Assembly: GCA_964477685.1 (NCBI GenBank)
Contig: CAYZHK010000018.1
Span: 1-24,846 of the forward strand
Source: JACTUC01 sp964477685
GTDB taxonomy: Archaea > Thermoproteota > Methanomethylicia > Methanomethylicales > Methanomethylicaceae
Length of the DNA stretch: 24,846 nucleotides
Reading direction: 5' to 3'
This document shows, one piece after another, positions 7,808 to 14,535 of the stretch. Within the stretch, counting starts at the first letter, position 1; each line of letters opens with the position of its first letter. Position numbers and translations under genes: made by a program. The notes below the pieces were generated by a model. It made no database searches. It was not told the origin of the DNA and worked only from the letters and a program-made list of their open reading frames with translations.

Positions 7808-7948
7808 ATGGCCATTGATCCTGTGTGCAAGATGGAAGTGGACGAAAAAACTGCCCGGTGGAAATCAGTCTATCAGGGAAAGACCTACTACTTCTGTGCG
7901 CCTGGCTGCAAAAAAACATTCGATACTGAGCCGAAAAAATTCCTCTAG
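7808..7948 (+). CDS. Stand-alone YHS-domain metal-binding protein
   Basis: A 46-residue protein made of one YHS domain: DPVCKMEV at the start (Cys7), then YQGKTYYFCAPGCKKTF (Cys30 and Cys34) and a final EPKKF. The same domain occurs at the N-terminus of copper-transporting ATPases and as free-standing soluble proteins, binding Cu, Fe or other soft metals through the cysteines. An in-frame upstream start at 7742 is rejected because it precedes the TATA box near 7772; the ATG at 7808 gives a leader of about 9 bases. No metal ATPase is present in the window. Confidence 0.85.
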   Translation: MAIDPVCKMEVDEKTARWKSVYQGKTYYFCAPGCKKTFDTEPKKFL

Positions 7949-8003
7949 AGGGGAAGGTCAATCGGTCCTTCTGGCGCCATGGGAAAGCCGCCAATAGGAC
8001 GGA

Positions 8004-8426
8004 CTACTTCGCCTCTTCGGGAGAGCTAAGAAACGCAAGGCCGTCAATCACTGCGACCAATTTCCCTGCCGCGTTCCTGACCCTTATCCTATAGAGCGCC
8101 GTAGTCTTCCCCCTGCTCTCCTCAACCGCCTCGGCCGTGAGCTCTTCGCCCAATCCCACTGGCCGCCGGTATTGAATATTGGCCGAAAGCGCCACGGCCT
8201 TGAACCCGTATGAATTGCAGGCCACGGCAAAGGCACAGTCCGCCAGCGCGTAGAGCACAGCTCCATGGACTGCGCCGTAGGCATTGAGCATGCCGTCCCT
8301 GACCTTCATGGAAATCTCGCACGATCCATTGCCCGCCTTCAGGAGCTTCATCCCGAAGGTCTGTGCAAGGTTATCCCTGCCTATCATCTCAGCCATGTCC
8401 GAGTATGGCTCTTCCCTGAATTTCAA
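8004..8426 (-). CDS. PaaI-like hotdog-fold thioesterase
   Basis: A 140-residue protein with the hotdog-fold signature NAYGAVHGAVLYALADCAFAVA, where the His-Gly turn and the Asp of the long helix match the PaaI-type acyl-CoA thioesterases. Further blocks are ANIQYRRPVGLGEELTAEA and a C-terminal strand that ends in GLAFL. It would hydrolyse an acyl- or aryl-CoA in the cytosol. The TTG at 8426 is preceded by GGAGGT with a 9-base gap, which supports this start over the inner methionines. It converges on the YHS gene. Confidence 0.85.
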   Translation of the reverse strand: MKFREEPYSDMAEMIGRDNLAQTFGMKLLKAGNGSCEISMKVRDGMLNAYGAVHGAVLYALADCAFAVACNSYGFKAVALSANIQYRRPVGLGEELTAEAVEESRGKTTALYRIRVRNAAGKLVAVIDGLAFLSSPEEAK

Positions 8427-8503
8427 CAGTCGGTGACCTCCATCCTAGCAATAACCCTCTGGACGATTTGGAGTAATAACCTTGAGCCCACCAGAAACAG
8501 TTA

Positions 8504-8514
8504 TCTATCTTTTA
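8504..8514 (+). promoter_or_regulatory. Possible TATA box of nreA
   Basis: TCTATCTTTTA is centred about 70 bases before the ATG at 8580, which would give a leader of about 40 bases, longer than for most genes here. This is a weaker assignment. Confidence 0.3.
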
Positions 8515-8579
8515 TGGGAACAAATTGGTGAGCCAACCGGATATCTGAGCCCGGTAGGCACTCTCCAAGGGTAGACTAC

Positions 8580-9896
8580 ATGGACAAATGGTACTCCTCC
8601 TTCCTGCCAAGGGAATTATCCATGGCCACCAGCCCAAGAGTGAGCACCAGGAATATTTCACTGTGCATAATGTGCAGGGGAGGCAGGAAGCTTTGCGGGA
8701 AGGCCATATGCCCAGTGGAGCTGAAGGCTAGGGCCTTCCTGAAAAACGTCAACAGGGTGAACTCCAAGGAATTCGCAGGCTCCTCTCCCCCTTCTGTCTT
8801 TGTCGGCCGGTACGGCTATCCCCGCGTCCTAGTCGGACCCATGGTCCCCCCAATGGTGGGAAATACCTCCGTCATGGACATACCTGAGGAGTGGTTCGGG
8901 AAATCCATAGACACCATAGTGAATTACCGCTACTCCCTTATCAGGGGATCCACCCCGATGCCCATCGACGCCGTGAGGAAGGGGGGGCGGATGGTGGAAG
9001 CTCTCCAGGAGCTCTCCATGGGGACATCTCCTGCCGATACCGAGATAGCATTCCTGAAGCCCCCCACCGAAAGGATTACCTTTGATGACAACTCCCAGCC
9101 CTTCGGCCCCTCGGCCCCGCTAAGGGGGTTTGACATTTCATCGGTGAGGGTTGACAATAGGATAGAGAAGGCCTACTACGACACGGACCTGAAGGCGGGG
9201 GAGGCGGTTTCCAGGCTCTACGAGACTGGCATAGAAGTCTCCCGTATCCAGAAGGCCTTCAGCATGGGCGCCTTCGGGAGGGCAAAGAACAGGAGGATGG
9301 TACCGACCCGATGGTCCATCACAGCGGTGGACAGCTCGCTCTCCCAGAAGCTTGTGGATGATATCAAGGGTTACCCGACGACCGACAAATACCTGGTCTA
9401 TACCCACGAGTACCAGCACAACCGCTTTGCAGCCATACTACTGCCCAGGACCTGGTCCTTTGAATGGATGGAAGCCTGGTTCCCTGGCTCCTTCTGGAAC
9501 ACGGGGGGCTTAGAGCCTTCGGTAATAGGTGATAACGAGGGGTATTTCGGTCGCAAAACATACCCCGGAATCGGAGGCTGCTACTTCTCCACCCGCCTGG
9601 CAGTTGGGGAGGCCCTCCAAGGCATGAGGCGCCAGGCCACGGCCCTGGTGGTGAGGGAGATCCTTCCGGAATTCCCACTCCCTCTGGGGGTATGGTTTGT
9701 GAGGGAGAACGTCCGGGCTATGTTCAAGAAGAGCCCCCGGATCTGCGATGGGCTGGGCCAGTGCCTGGCCTGCCTCAGGACTTTCCTGACAGTCCCCACC
9801 AAGAGATGGACAGAGGAGAGTGCCATCCTCAGGGACTCGATTCTCCAGAGGAGGATAGACGACTATTCGGAGGTGAAGCGGCTACGATCGAGCTGA
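8580..9896 (+). CDS. nreA: Archaeal DNA repair protein NreA
   Basis: A 438-residue protein with the NreA layout. An N-terminal zinc finger reads SLCIMCRGGRKLCGKAICP (Cys29, Cys32, Cys39, Cys44), followed by the conserved VGRYGYPRVLVGPMVPP block and, in the second half, HEYQHNRFAAILLPRTWSFEWMEAW. NreA proteins belong to the DNA damage response and bind the sliding clamp PCNA through a C-terminal PIP box. Here the C-terminus contains QRRIDDYS, a PIP-like motif with one of the two final aromatic residues replaced by Ser, and 8 more residues follow. The start at 8580 is the first ATG; the one at 8622 is an alternative. The gene runs directly into a radical SAM gene. Confidence 0.88.
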   Translation: MDKWYSSFLPRELSMATSPRVSTRNISLCIMCRGGRKLCGKAICPVELKARAFLKNVNRVNSKEFAGSSPPSVFVGRYGYPRVLVGPMVPPMVGNTSVMDIPEEWFGKSIDTIVNYRYSLIRGSTPMPIDAVRKGGRMVEALQELSMGTSPADTEIAFLKPPTERITFDDNSQPFGPSAPLRGFDISSVRVDNRIEKAYYDTDLKAGEAVSRLYETGIEVSRIQKAFSMGAFGRAKNRRMVPTRWSITAVDSSLSQKLVDDIKGYPTTDKYLVYTHEYQHNRFAAILLPRTWSFEWMEAWFPGSFWNTGGLEPSVIGDNEGYFGRKTYPGIGGCYFSTRLAVGEALQGMRRQATALVVREILPEFPLPLGVWFVRENVRAMFKKSPRICDGLGQCLACLRTFLTVPTKRWTEESAILRDSILQRRIDDYSEVKRLRSS

Positions 9897-9901
9897 AGCA
9901 T

Positions 9902-10666
9902 GTGCCGTGTAAATCTGCCGTCTCCAGGAGTTCCCTTCCGGGACTCCAGTACACCATAAACCCCTACGTTGGCTGCCAACACGGCTGTCTCTACTGCTAT
10001 GTGCCGGACGTGCTTAGGCGCTTCGCTTCCACCGGTAGCTGGGGAGAATATGTCCATGTTAAGGCTGGATTTATAGAGCGCCTCAGAGATGACCTGAAGC
10101 GGCTTCCCCCTGGAGTGATTGGCGTAAGCACCGTCACCGACCCCTATCAGCCATTGGAAAGGGAACAGGAACTGACGCGCCATGCCCTGGACATCATCGG
10201 CTCCGCCGGCTTCAGGGCGTCCATACAGACAAAATCCTCGTTGGTCTCAAGGGACCTGGACCTGATCAAGACCTATGGGTTCGAGCTTGGCATGACTGTG
10301 ACTTCCTTGGACGAAAAATTCCGGAAGAAATTCGAGCCCGGAGCTTCGCCAGTGGAGGAGAGGGCCCATGCGGTCGAGGAGGCCAGCTCCATGGGCATAA
10401 AGACTTGGATTTTTTACGGGCCGATCATCCCCGGCCAGAATGATTCCGAGGGAGAGATGAATGCAGTGATCGGACTGGCAGAACGGACCGGGAGCATGAT
10501 ACTCTACGACAGGCTCAACCTAAAGCCATTCATGAAATCAAGGCTGAAGAAGGCCCTTACCCCTCTGGAGATGCAGATCCTGACAGAAGCGGACTTTGCT
10601 TCCCTCTACAGCCGCCTCACTGCCATCTGTCGACAAAGAGGGGTGGTGGCGAGATACGCCTTCTAA
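9902..10666 (+). CDS. Radical SAM protein, spore photoproduct lyase-like
   Basis: This protein has about 254 residues. The iron-sulfur motif is GCQHGCLYCYVPD (Cys25, Cys29, Cys32 from the GTG at 9902), and NPYVGC, STVTDPYQPLE, ASIQTKSSLVSRDLDLI and GPIIPGQND follow in the order seen in the SplB-related family (COG1533 type). These cleave S-adenosylmethionine to form a radical; the substrate is unknown for most members. The reading frame extends far upstream inside nreA, but similarity begins only near CKSAVSRS. A GGAGGTGA ribosome site (9869-9876) sits 10 bases before an ATC and 25 before the GTG, so the true start is unsettled. The coupling with nreA suggests a repair-linked role (inference). 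Confidence 0.82.
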   Translation: MPCKSAVSRSSLPGLQYTINPYVGCQHGCLYCYVPDVLRRFASTGSWGEYVHVKAGFIERLRDDLKRLPPGVIGVSTVTDPYQPLEREQELTRHALDIIGSAGFRASIQTKSSLVSRDLDLIKTYGFELGMTVTSLDEKFRKKFEPGASPVEERAHAVEEASSMGIKTWIFYGPIIPGQNDSEGEMNAVIGLAERTGSMILYDRLNLKPFMKSRLKKALTPLEMQILTEADFASLYSRLTAICRQRGVVARYAF

Positions 10667-10747
10667 TGGCTTTGAGGGCGCCTGAGGGTCGCTCGTCAAA
10701 TGAACGTTATTTAGGTATTATTTTTATTTTAACTGTTTATTGGTAAT

Positions 10748-10866
10748 ACATATATACACTTTTTACACTAGCGTTATGCACAACAGTTGGGCTGTGGGCA
10801 ACGCACCCCAAGCGTGCAACAGTTGATAAGAAACACATATATACAGTTTGGGGGGCGTATATACCA
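10748..10866 (+). promoter_or_regulatory. Multi-TATA control region of the 10974 gene
   Basis: Three TATA-like elements lie in a row: ACATATATACA (10748-10758), ACATATATACA again (10834-10844) and CGTATATACC (10856-10865). The last two would start transcription around 10866 and 10887. The 307-base gap between the radical SAM gene and 10974 holds no credible protein-coding gene; 10690-10760 is AT-rich and the rest holds repeats and a structured leader. Confidence 0.45.
10781..10825. repeat. Paired CAACAGTTG elements
   Basis: CAACAGTTG occurs at 10781-10789 and 10817-10825, 36 bases apart; each is an imperfect dyad of CAAC and GTTG around one base. A related AACTGTT lies near 10730. The copies sit between the duplicated TATA-like elements, as expected of operators. 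The repeats are seen directly; their function is inference. Confidence 0.45.
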
Positions 10867-10875
10867 CGCAAGTAG

Positions 10876-10973
10876 GCATGCGGTCATTCTGGAGCTGCAT
10901 GCGGGCGGGTGGAAAGGGAAAACCGGAGTGAATCCGGCAGAGCCGTCCTGCCCAAGAGGATCCGGAAGGGGGT
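10876..10973 (+). promoter_or_regulatory. Structured leader resembling a cobalamin riboswitch core
   Basis: The leader can fold as a hairpin with GCATGC arms (10876-10881 and 10897-10902, extendable by three pairs), followed by a second domain closed by GGGCGGG (10903-10909) and CCTGCCC (10947-10953). Inside that are AAAGGGAA (10913-10920) and a CCGG/CCGG stem (10923-10926, 10934-10937) with the 7-base loop AGTGAAT. The order GGTGG-AAAGGGAA-CCGG-loop-CCGGC closely follows the conserved cobalamin riboswitch core, whose loop is usually TGnnAAT. The region 3' of the stem matches less well. It ends directly at the ATG of the next gene. Folding was done by eye, so the assignment is tentative. Confidence 0.4.
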
Positions 10974-11504
10974 ATGGGGAAAATGGGCATAAGGAAAGTG
11001 CCGCTTGCAGCAGGAATTATAGCGGGCATAGGTCTCTTTGCGGTCTGCGCCATGCAGGTCATGACCGGCATAATCAATATGGCCGTGATATTTGGTGTCG
11101 CAGGCGTTGCAATCATGGAACTGGGCGTTATGGCCTCGGTGGTCCACGGCAAACCGGCGATCGCTCAGCCTGCGGAGTGTGCTCTGGCAGCGGGCCTCAA
11201 GACAATGAATGTGGACTCCGAGCCGGGCAAGTTCACGATGGCGAGCCATGACTCTGGGACTGGCTTCTTGGTTGCTCCTCAGCCATCTATGGGCCACATG
11301 GACCTCAGGATGAACACCGCCAGCAACAGCCGCGAAAATACAGGCATCTACATCGAGTCAGAGGAGCTGATGAGGGGTGGGCGCCTGCAACAGCTGGTCT
11401 ACGGCAACAAGCACGATGCGAAAAAGCCAAAGAAGGCCAAAGCCACCAAATCCGAAAGCAAGCGGATAGCCAAGCCAATCAAGGTCAAAGCAAAGTCCAA
11501 ATAA
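10974..11504 (+). CDS. Unrecognised membrane protein with Lys-rich tail
   Basis: A 176-residue protein that I do not recognise. After a short basic start, two hydrophobic helices (about residues 9-31 and 33-56) are separated by a tight turn. A middle domain of about 90 residues contains Met, Gly and Ser-rich segments and no clear catalytic motif. The last 30 residues are almost all Lys, Ala, Ser and Pro, resembling histone-like or nucleic-acid-binding tails. If the helices form a hairpin, middle domain and tail lie on the same side of the membrane, probably the cytosol. The start at 10974 is followed by a second ATG at 10983. It stands alone, with its own elaborate upstream region and a T-run directly after the stop. 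Confidence 0.7.
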   Translation: MGKMGIRKVPLAAGIIAGIGLFAVCAMQVMTGIINMAVIFGVAGVAIMELGVMASVVHGKPAIAQPAECALAAGLKTMNVDSEPGKFTMASHDSGTGFLVAPQPSMGHMDLRMNTASNSRENTGIYIESEELMRGGRLQQLVYGNKHDAKKPKKAKATKSESKRIAKPIKVKAKSK

Positions 11505-11513
11505 TTTTTTTTT
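11505..11513 (+). terminator. T-run terminator after the 10974 gene
   Basis: Nine consecutive T follow the stop codon immediately, a typical archaeal oligo-T terminator. No stem precedes it. Confidence 0.6.
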
Positions 11514-11550
11514 AATAACGTCCTCTCTGCAGTGAGGAGTAGGGGATACT

Positions 11551-11560
11551 ACTTTTATAG
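11551..11560 (+). promoter_or_regulatory. TATA box upstream of the small ORF and MFS gene
   Basis: ACTTTTATAG is centred about 36 bases before an ATG at 11591, the spacing seen for other genes in this window. No other TATA-like element is evident before the MFS transporter start at 11782. Confidence 0.45.
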
Positions 11561-11590
11561 TGGACCAAAGAGCTTATCCCAGTGCTCCCA

Positions 11591-11758
11591 ATGGGATTAA
11601 AAGACCCCTCTCCTGACGAGGAAATATCTCCCTTCACCTCTTGGCCCAGCGAAGTGCCGGGGATGAAGGTCTCCTTCACAATATTCAGTATTCTCAGCGT
11701 TTTGGGAGCCTCCGAGTCCATTGTCAGGGGAAAGGCAATGCGCCTGGGAGACCATTGA
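11591..11758 (+). CDS. Candidate 55-residue small protein
   Basis: A short ORF begins MGLKDPSPDEEISPF and ends MRLGDH, with an acidic N-terminal third and a central hydrophobic stretch (VSFTIFSILSVLGA) that might be a short membrane helix or a buried core. It sits at the right distance from a TATA box, giving a leader of about 13 bases, and stops 23 bases before the MFS transporter, with which it would be co-transcribed. I do not recognise a family. The supporting evidence is promoter spacing and position only, so it could be a non-coding leader. A 69-residue minus-strand ORF overlaps it but has no promoter or start support. Confidence 0.45.
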   Translation: MGLKDPSPDEEISPFTSWPSEVPGMKVSFTIFSILSVLGASESIVRGKAMRLGDH

Positions 11759-11781
11759 AATAGCTGGTCAGGTGGAGTGCA

Positions 11782-12912
11782 GTGCGCCCAATCTACCTCC
11801 TCTTCCTTGCCATCTTTACGATGTCCATAGGCTTCGGGATTATGACCCCCGCCGTCTCACTCTACTCGGTGCTGAGCTTCGGCGTCAATGAATGGGAGCT
11901 GGGCATTCTTGGGGCACTGACCTCCGTCCCCTATGCCATCGCGCCTGCATTCTTCGGCAGACACTCCGACAGGATAGGCCGGAAACCACTGGTATTTGCA
12001 GGGGCATTCATATATGGATGGGTCGCCCTTGCCTACATAATCACCCCCAGCTTTATTTTCCTTGCAATCCTGAGAATTCTTGAGGGCATCTGCTTCTCTC
12101 TCGTATGGCCTGCCAGCGAGGCCTGGGTCGGCGACCTGTCCAATTCCGGCGACAGGGGCCGCTGCTTAGGGAACTATAGCGTTGCCTGGAGTTCCGGCTA
12201 CATGCTTGGCCCATTCCTCTTGGGCATAATCGTGACCTACACCAACGTTGCCTATTCGTTTATCATGGCTGCCTCCCTGGTGCTTGCCAGCGTGCCACTT
12301 CTGCTGAAGGTGAAGGCATCGGTAAAGAAGACTCCAGAGCTGGGAGCAACTGGAGCGGTGGGCGGCGGCTTCGCCACTGCTGCAGCGCTCTTCGCCATGG
12401 TTGTATGGGGAATTTCACAGCTGGCCTATTTCTTCCTGCTGCCCGCCTATACGCTGGGCATCGGCTTCCCGGCAGCCTATGCAGGCTACCTCATCGGCCT
12501 GGTGACCCTATTCAGGACCGTTGTCTTTGTGGCCTACCCACGTCTGGTGGAAAGGCTGAAGGGCTTGATGCTACCCATAGGGGCGCTTCTCATGGCAGTC
12601 TCGATGCTCATGACCTGGGCTGCGATGGACATTGCCTTCTTCGCCTTGGCATCCTGCCTGCTCGGCATTGCCTTCGGCATGATCTATGCCTTTTCTCTGG
12701 GCCACATGCTGGACCGGCCGGCGAAGGGACTCTATGCGGGACTCTTTGAGTCCTCCATAGGGATCGGGCAAATAGTGGGGCCGTTAACGATGGGATACGT
12801 TGGGTTCGCCATCTCGCCCAGTTCTCCGTACCTGGCCATGGGAATGCTGGGTGCTGCATCGGCTGCTGCCATCTCAGGGATTCTTGTCATTGCGAAGAGG
12901 AGAGCGCCTTGA
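11782..12912 (+). CDS. Major facilitator superfamily transporter
   Basis: A 376-residue protein with about twelve hydrophobic helices. MFS motif A appears in the loop between helices 2 and 3 as FGRHSDRIGRKPLVFAG, and a second-half counterpart follows helix 8. Such proteins move small solutes or drugs across the cytoplasmic membrane using an ion gradient; the substrate is not apparent, although the small size and the residues around LRILEGICFSLVWPASEAW resemble drug/proton antiporters. The GTG at 11782 has GGTGGAG five bases upstream. The 3' end overlaps the convergent thioredoxin-like gene by 26 bases. Confidence 0.85.
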   Translation: MRPIYLLFLAIFTMSIGFGIMTPAVSLYSVLSFGVNEWELGILGALTSVPYAIAPAFFGRHSDRIGRKPLVFAGAFIYGWVALAYIITPSFIFLAILRILEGICFSLVWPASEAWVGDLSNSGDRGRCLGNYSVAWSSGYMLGPFLLGIIVTYTNVAYSFIMAASLVLASVPLLLKVKASVKKTPELGATGAVGGGFATAAALFAMVVWGISQLAYFFLLPAYTLGIGFPAAYAGYLIGLVTLFRTVVFVAYPRLVERLKGLMLPIGALLMAVSMLMTWAAMDIAFFALASCLLGIAFGMIYAFSLGHMLDRPAKGLYAGLFESSIGIGQIVGPLTMGYVGFAISPSSPYLAMGMLGAASAAAISGILVIAKRRAP

Positions 12913-13201
12913 CGTCCTTGACCCTTAGACCCGTTAGGGAAGCCGCTTTTCTGGAAAGCTCTTTCCCGCCCCTGAAATAAAGTGCCGTTGGCACAACCTG
13001 GACCCCATATTCGTCCCAAAGGGGGCATTCCTCATCCGAGAGATCGAACTCGAAGAGTTCGAATGCCGGATAGGCTGTCTCAATCTCTCTCTTCAGCGCG
13101 GCACAGTAGCCGCACCAAGCCGCGGTGAAGACCAGGTAAAAATCTTTACCCTCCAATCTCATGCGATTTAGGGTCTCGGTGTCTATTCTTGTTGTCTTCA
13201 T
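12887..13201 (-). CDS. Thioredoxin-like protein
   Basis: About 104 residues from the ATG at 13201 with a redox-active CGYC in FTAAWCGYCAALKREIE, and the cis-proline segment VQVVPTALYFRGG. This is the normal length of a thioredoxin. It follows hydA by 14 bases on the same strand, so it is probably the last gene of the hydrogenase operon. It may reduce disulfides or assist redox control of that enzyme (inference). An upstream in-frame start at 13255 would overlap hydA and is less likely. Confidence 0.82.
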   Translation of the reverse strand: MKTTRIDTETLNRMRLEGKDFYLVFTAAWCGYCAALKREIETAYPAFELFEFDLSDEECPLWDEYGVQVVPTALYFRGGKELSRKAASLTGLRVKDVKALSSSQ

Positions 13202-13215
13202 GCCGCATCGCCGAT

Positions 13216-14535
13216 TCAAGTGAAGGCGTCTAGGCTTACCGCGCAGGAGAGGCATGGGTCATAGCTCCTCACCAGGTCCTCGAGAACGAACTTGAGCTTC
13301 TCCATTCCCAGCGACCTGAACCTCTTTACGAGGTCCGCCGCATCCCCCTCTATGCTCCTGGAGTTGACCGCTGTTGGGGTATAGACGCGGTAATCCTTGA
13401 TAAGGCCGTCCTCCACCTCACAGTAATGGCATAGGGTCCCCCGCGGCGCCTCAGCTATAAATGCCCCTTTCCCATGGCTCCCACGGTATACGCACGCAGC
13501 CTCCTTCGGCGTGTCAATAACGTTGCAGACACCCGGGTTGCTGGCATCCATGGCCACATCCGACAGTTCTTCCCCCAGCCTCACCAGCTCCTCGATATAG
13601 TGGATGACTTCGACCGCCTGCGCCTTGACCATTAGGAAAGGATTCATGCTCCAGTCCACCTCTTCTGCAAACTGCCGTGCCGTTGGGCTGAGGTAACTCT
13701 TGTTGAGCATAATCCGAGAGAGGGCTCCTACCGTTATCTCCGAGTCCTGGAAATAGACATGCTTGGAGGTGGAATATTCTTTCGCAACCTCCCTCAGGCC
13801 ATTGAAGTACTCTTGGTTTGTGAGAATGGAGCCGTCTGTGAGGGCCATCTTGGCGCCCTCCGAATGGACGGGGTAGGCGTCTGGCTTCTTAAGTGCTGCC
13901 AGCAACCGGTATCTCTCTATCTCGGGAAGTTCCAGATCGAGTGCATACCTGATGAATTCCATGGCATCTTTCTTCAAACTCTCCAGTTCCCTGACGCCCT
14001 TCAGCAGCTCCTTCCCCTTGAGCGGTGCGCCAAAACCCCCGACCACAACGTTTGGGACGTGAACCGACCTTCCGCCCCAGATCTCGATCAGGTCGGTAGA
14101 CTTGGCGAGGACCTTGGCTGCGGCTTTGTAGATGTCCCTGTTCCGCAGCCGCAGGACGCTGATCAGCCCCTCTATGGGGGGTATGCTGAGGTAGAGCAGG
14201 TGCAACATATGGCTCCTGAGGTTATTGGCCAGGTACAGGACATTCCTCAGGTCGGTCACTTCCCTTGGCACATCTATGCCGAGGGCCTTCTCCACAGCCT
14301 CCGCTGAGTTGATGGAGTGGGCAGTGTAGCAGAGGCCGCAGATGCGCGAAGCCACCATCGGCGCCATCTCTGCAGGTTTCCCCGTCAGGTATTTGGTCAA
14401 GAAGCGGGGTCCCTCGAGGTTCTGGAACTCGGCCATGATGCTCTTGCCCTGAACCTTGACCAGCAGCCTGCCGTGACCCTCTATGAACCTCAGCTCCCCC
14501 GAATCAAGTATTATTTCACCCTCAGCGGCTTTCAC
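13216..14535 (-). CDS. hydA: NiFe hydrogenase large (alpha) subunit, group 3b type
   Basis: A 439-residue catalytic subunit. The N-terminal nickel ligands are in RICGLCYTAH (Cys66, Cys69) and the C-terminal ligands in DPCLSC (Cys428, Cys431). The conserved EGPRF block is at 41-45. The subunit order in the operon identifies it as the sulfhydrogenase/bidirectional hydrogenase type, which splits or makes H2 in the cytosol and can pass electrons to NAD(P) or sulfur. The usual DPCxxCxxH processing site ends in Ser434 instead of His, and only five residues (LDAFT) follow. The gene overlaps the end of hydD by 14 bases. Confidence 0.92.
   Translation of the reverse strand: MKAAEGEIILDSGELRFIEGHGRLLVKVQGKSIMAEFQNLEGPRFLTKYLTGKPAEMAPMVASRICGLCYTAHSINSAEAVEKALGIDVPREVTDLRNVLYLANNLRSHMLHLLYLSIPPIEGLISVLRLRNRDIYKAAAKVLAKSTDLIEIWGGRSVHVPNVVVGGFGAPLKGKELLKGVRELESLKKDAMEFIRYALDLELPEIERYRLLAALKKPDAYPVHSEGAKMALTDGSILTNQEYFNGLREVAKEYSTSKHVYFQDSEITVGALSRIMLNKSYLSPTARQFAEEVDWSMNPFLMVKAQAVEVIHYIEELVRLGEELSDVAMDASNPGVCNVIDTPKEAACVYRGSHGKGAFIAEAPRGTLCHYCEVEDGLIKDYRVYTPTAVNSRSIEGDAADLVKRFRSLGMEKLKFVLEDLVRSYDPCLSCAVSLDAFT

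Noticed and set aside
10787..11251. A 154-residue plus-strand ORF over the leader and the 10974 gene
   Set aside because: It begins inside the repeat region and is rich in Arg, Gly and Cys like a frame shadow; the 10974 frame has proper membrane helices.
11512..11721. A 69-residue minus-strand ORF between the 10974 gene and the MFS gene
   Set aside because: It has no promoter or ribosome site, low-complexity Ser-rich content, and conflicts with the better placed 55-residue plus-strand ORF.
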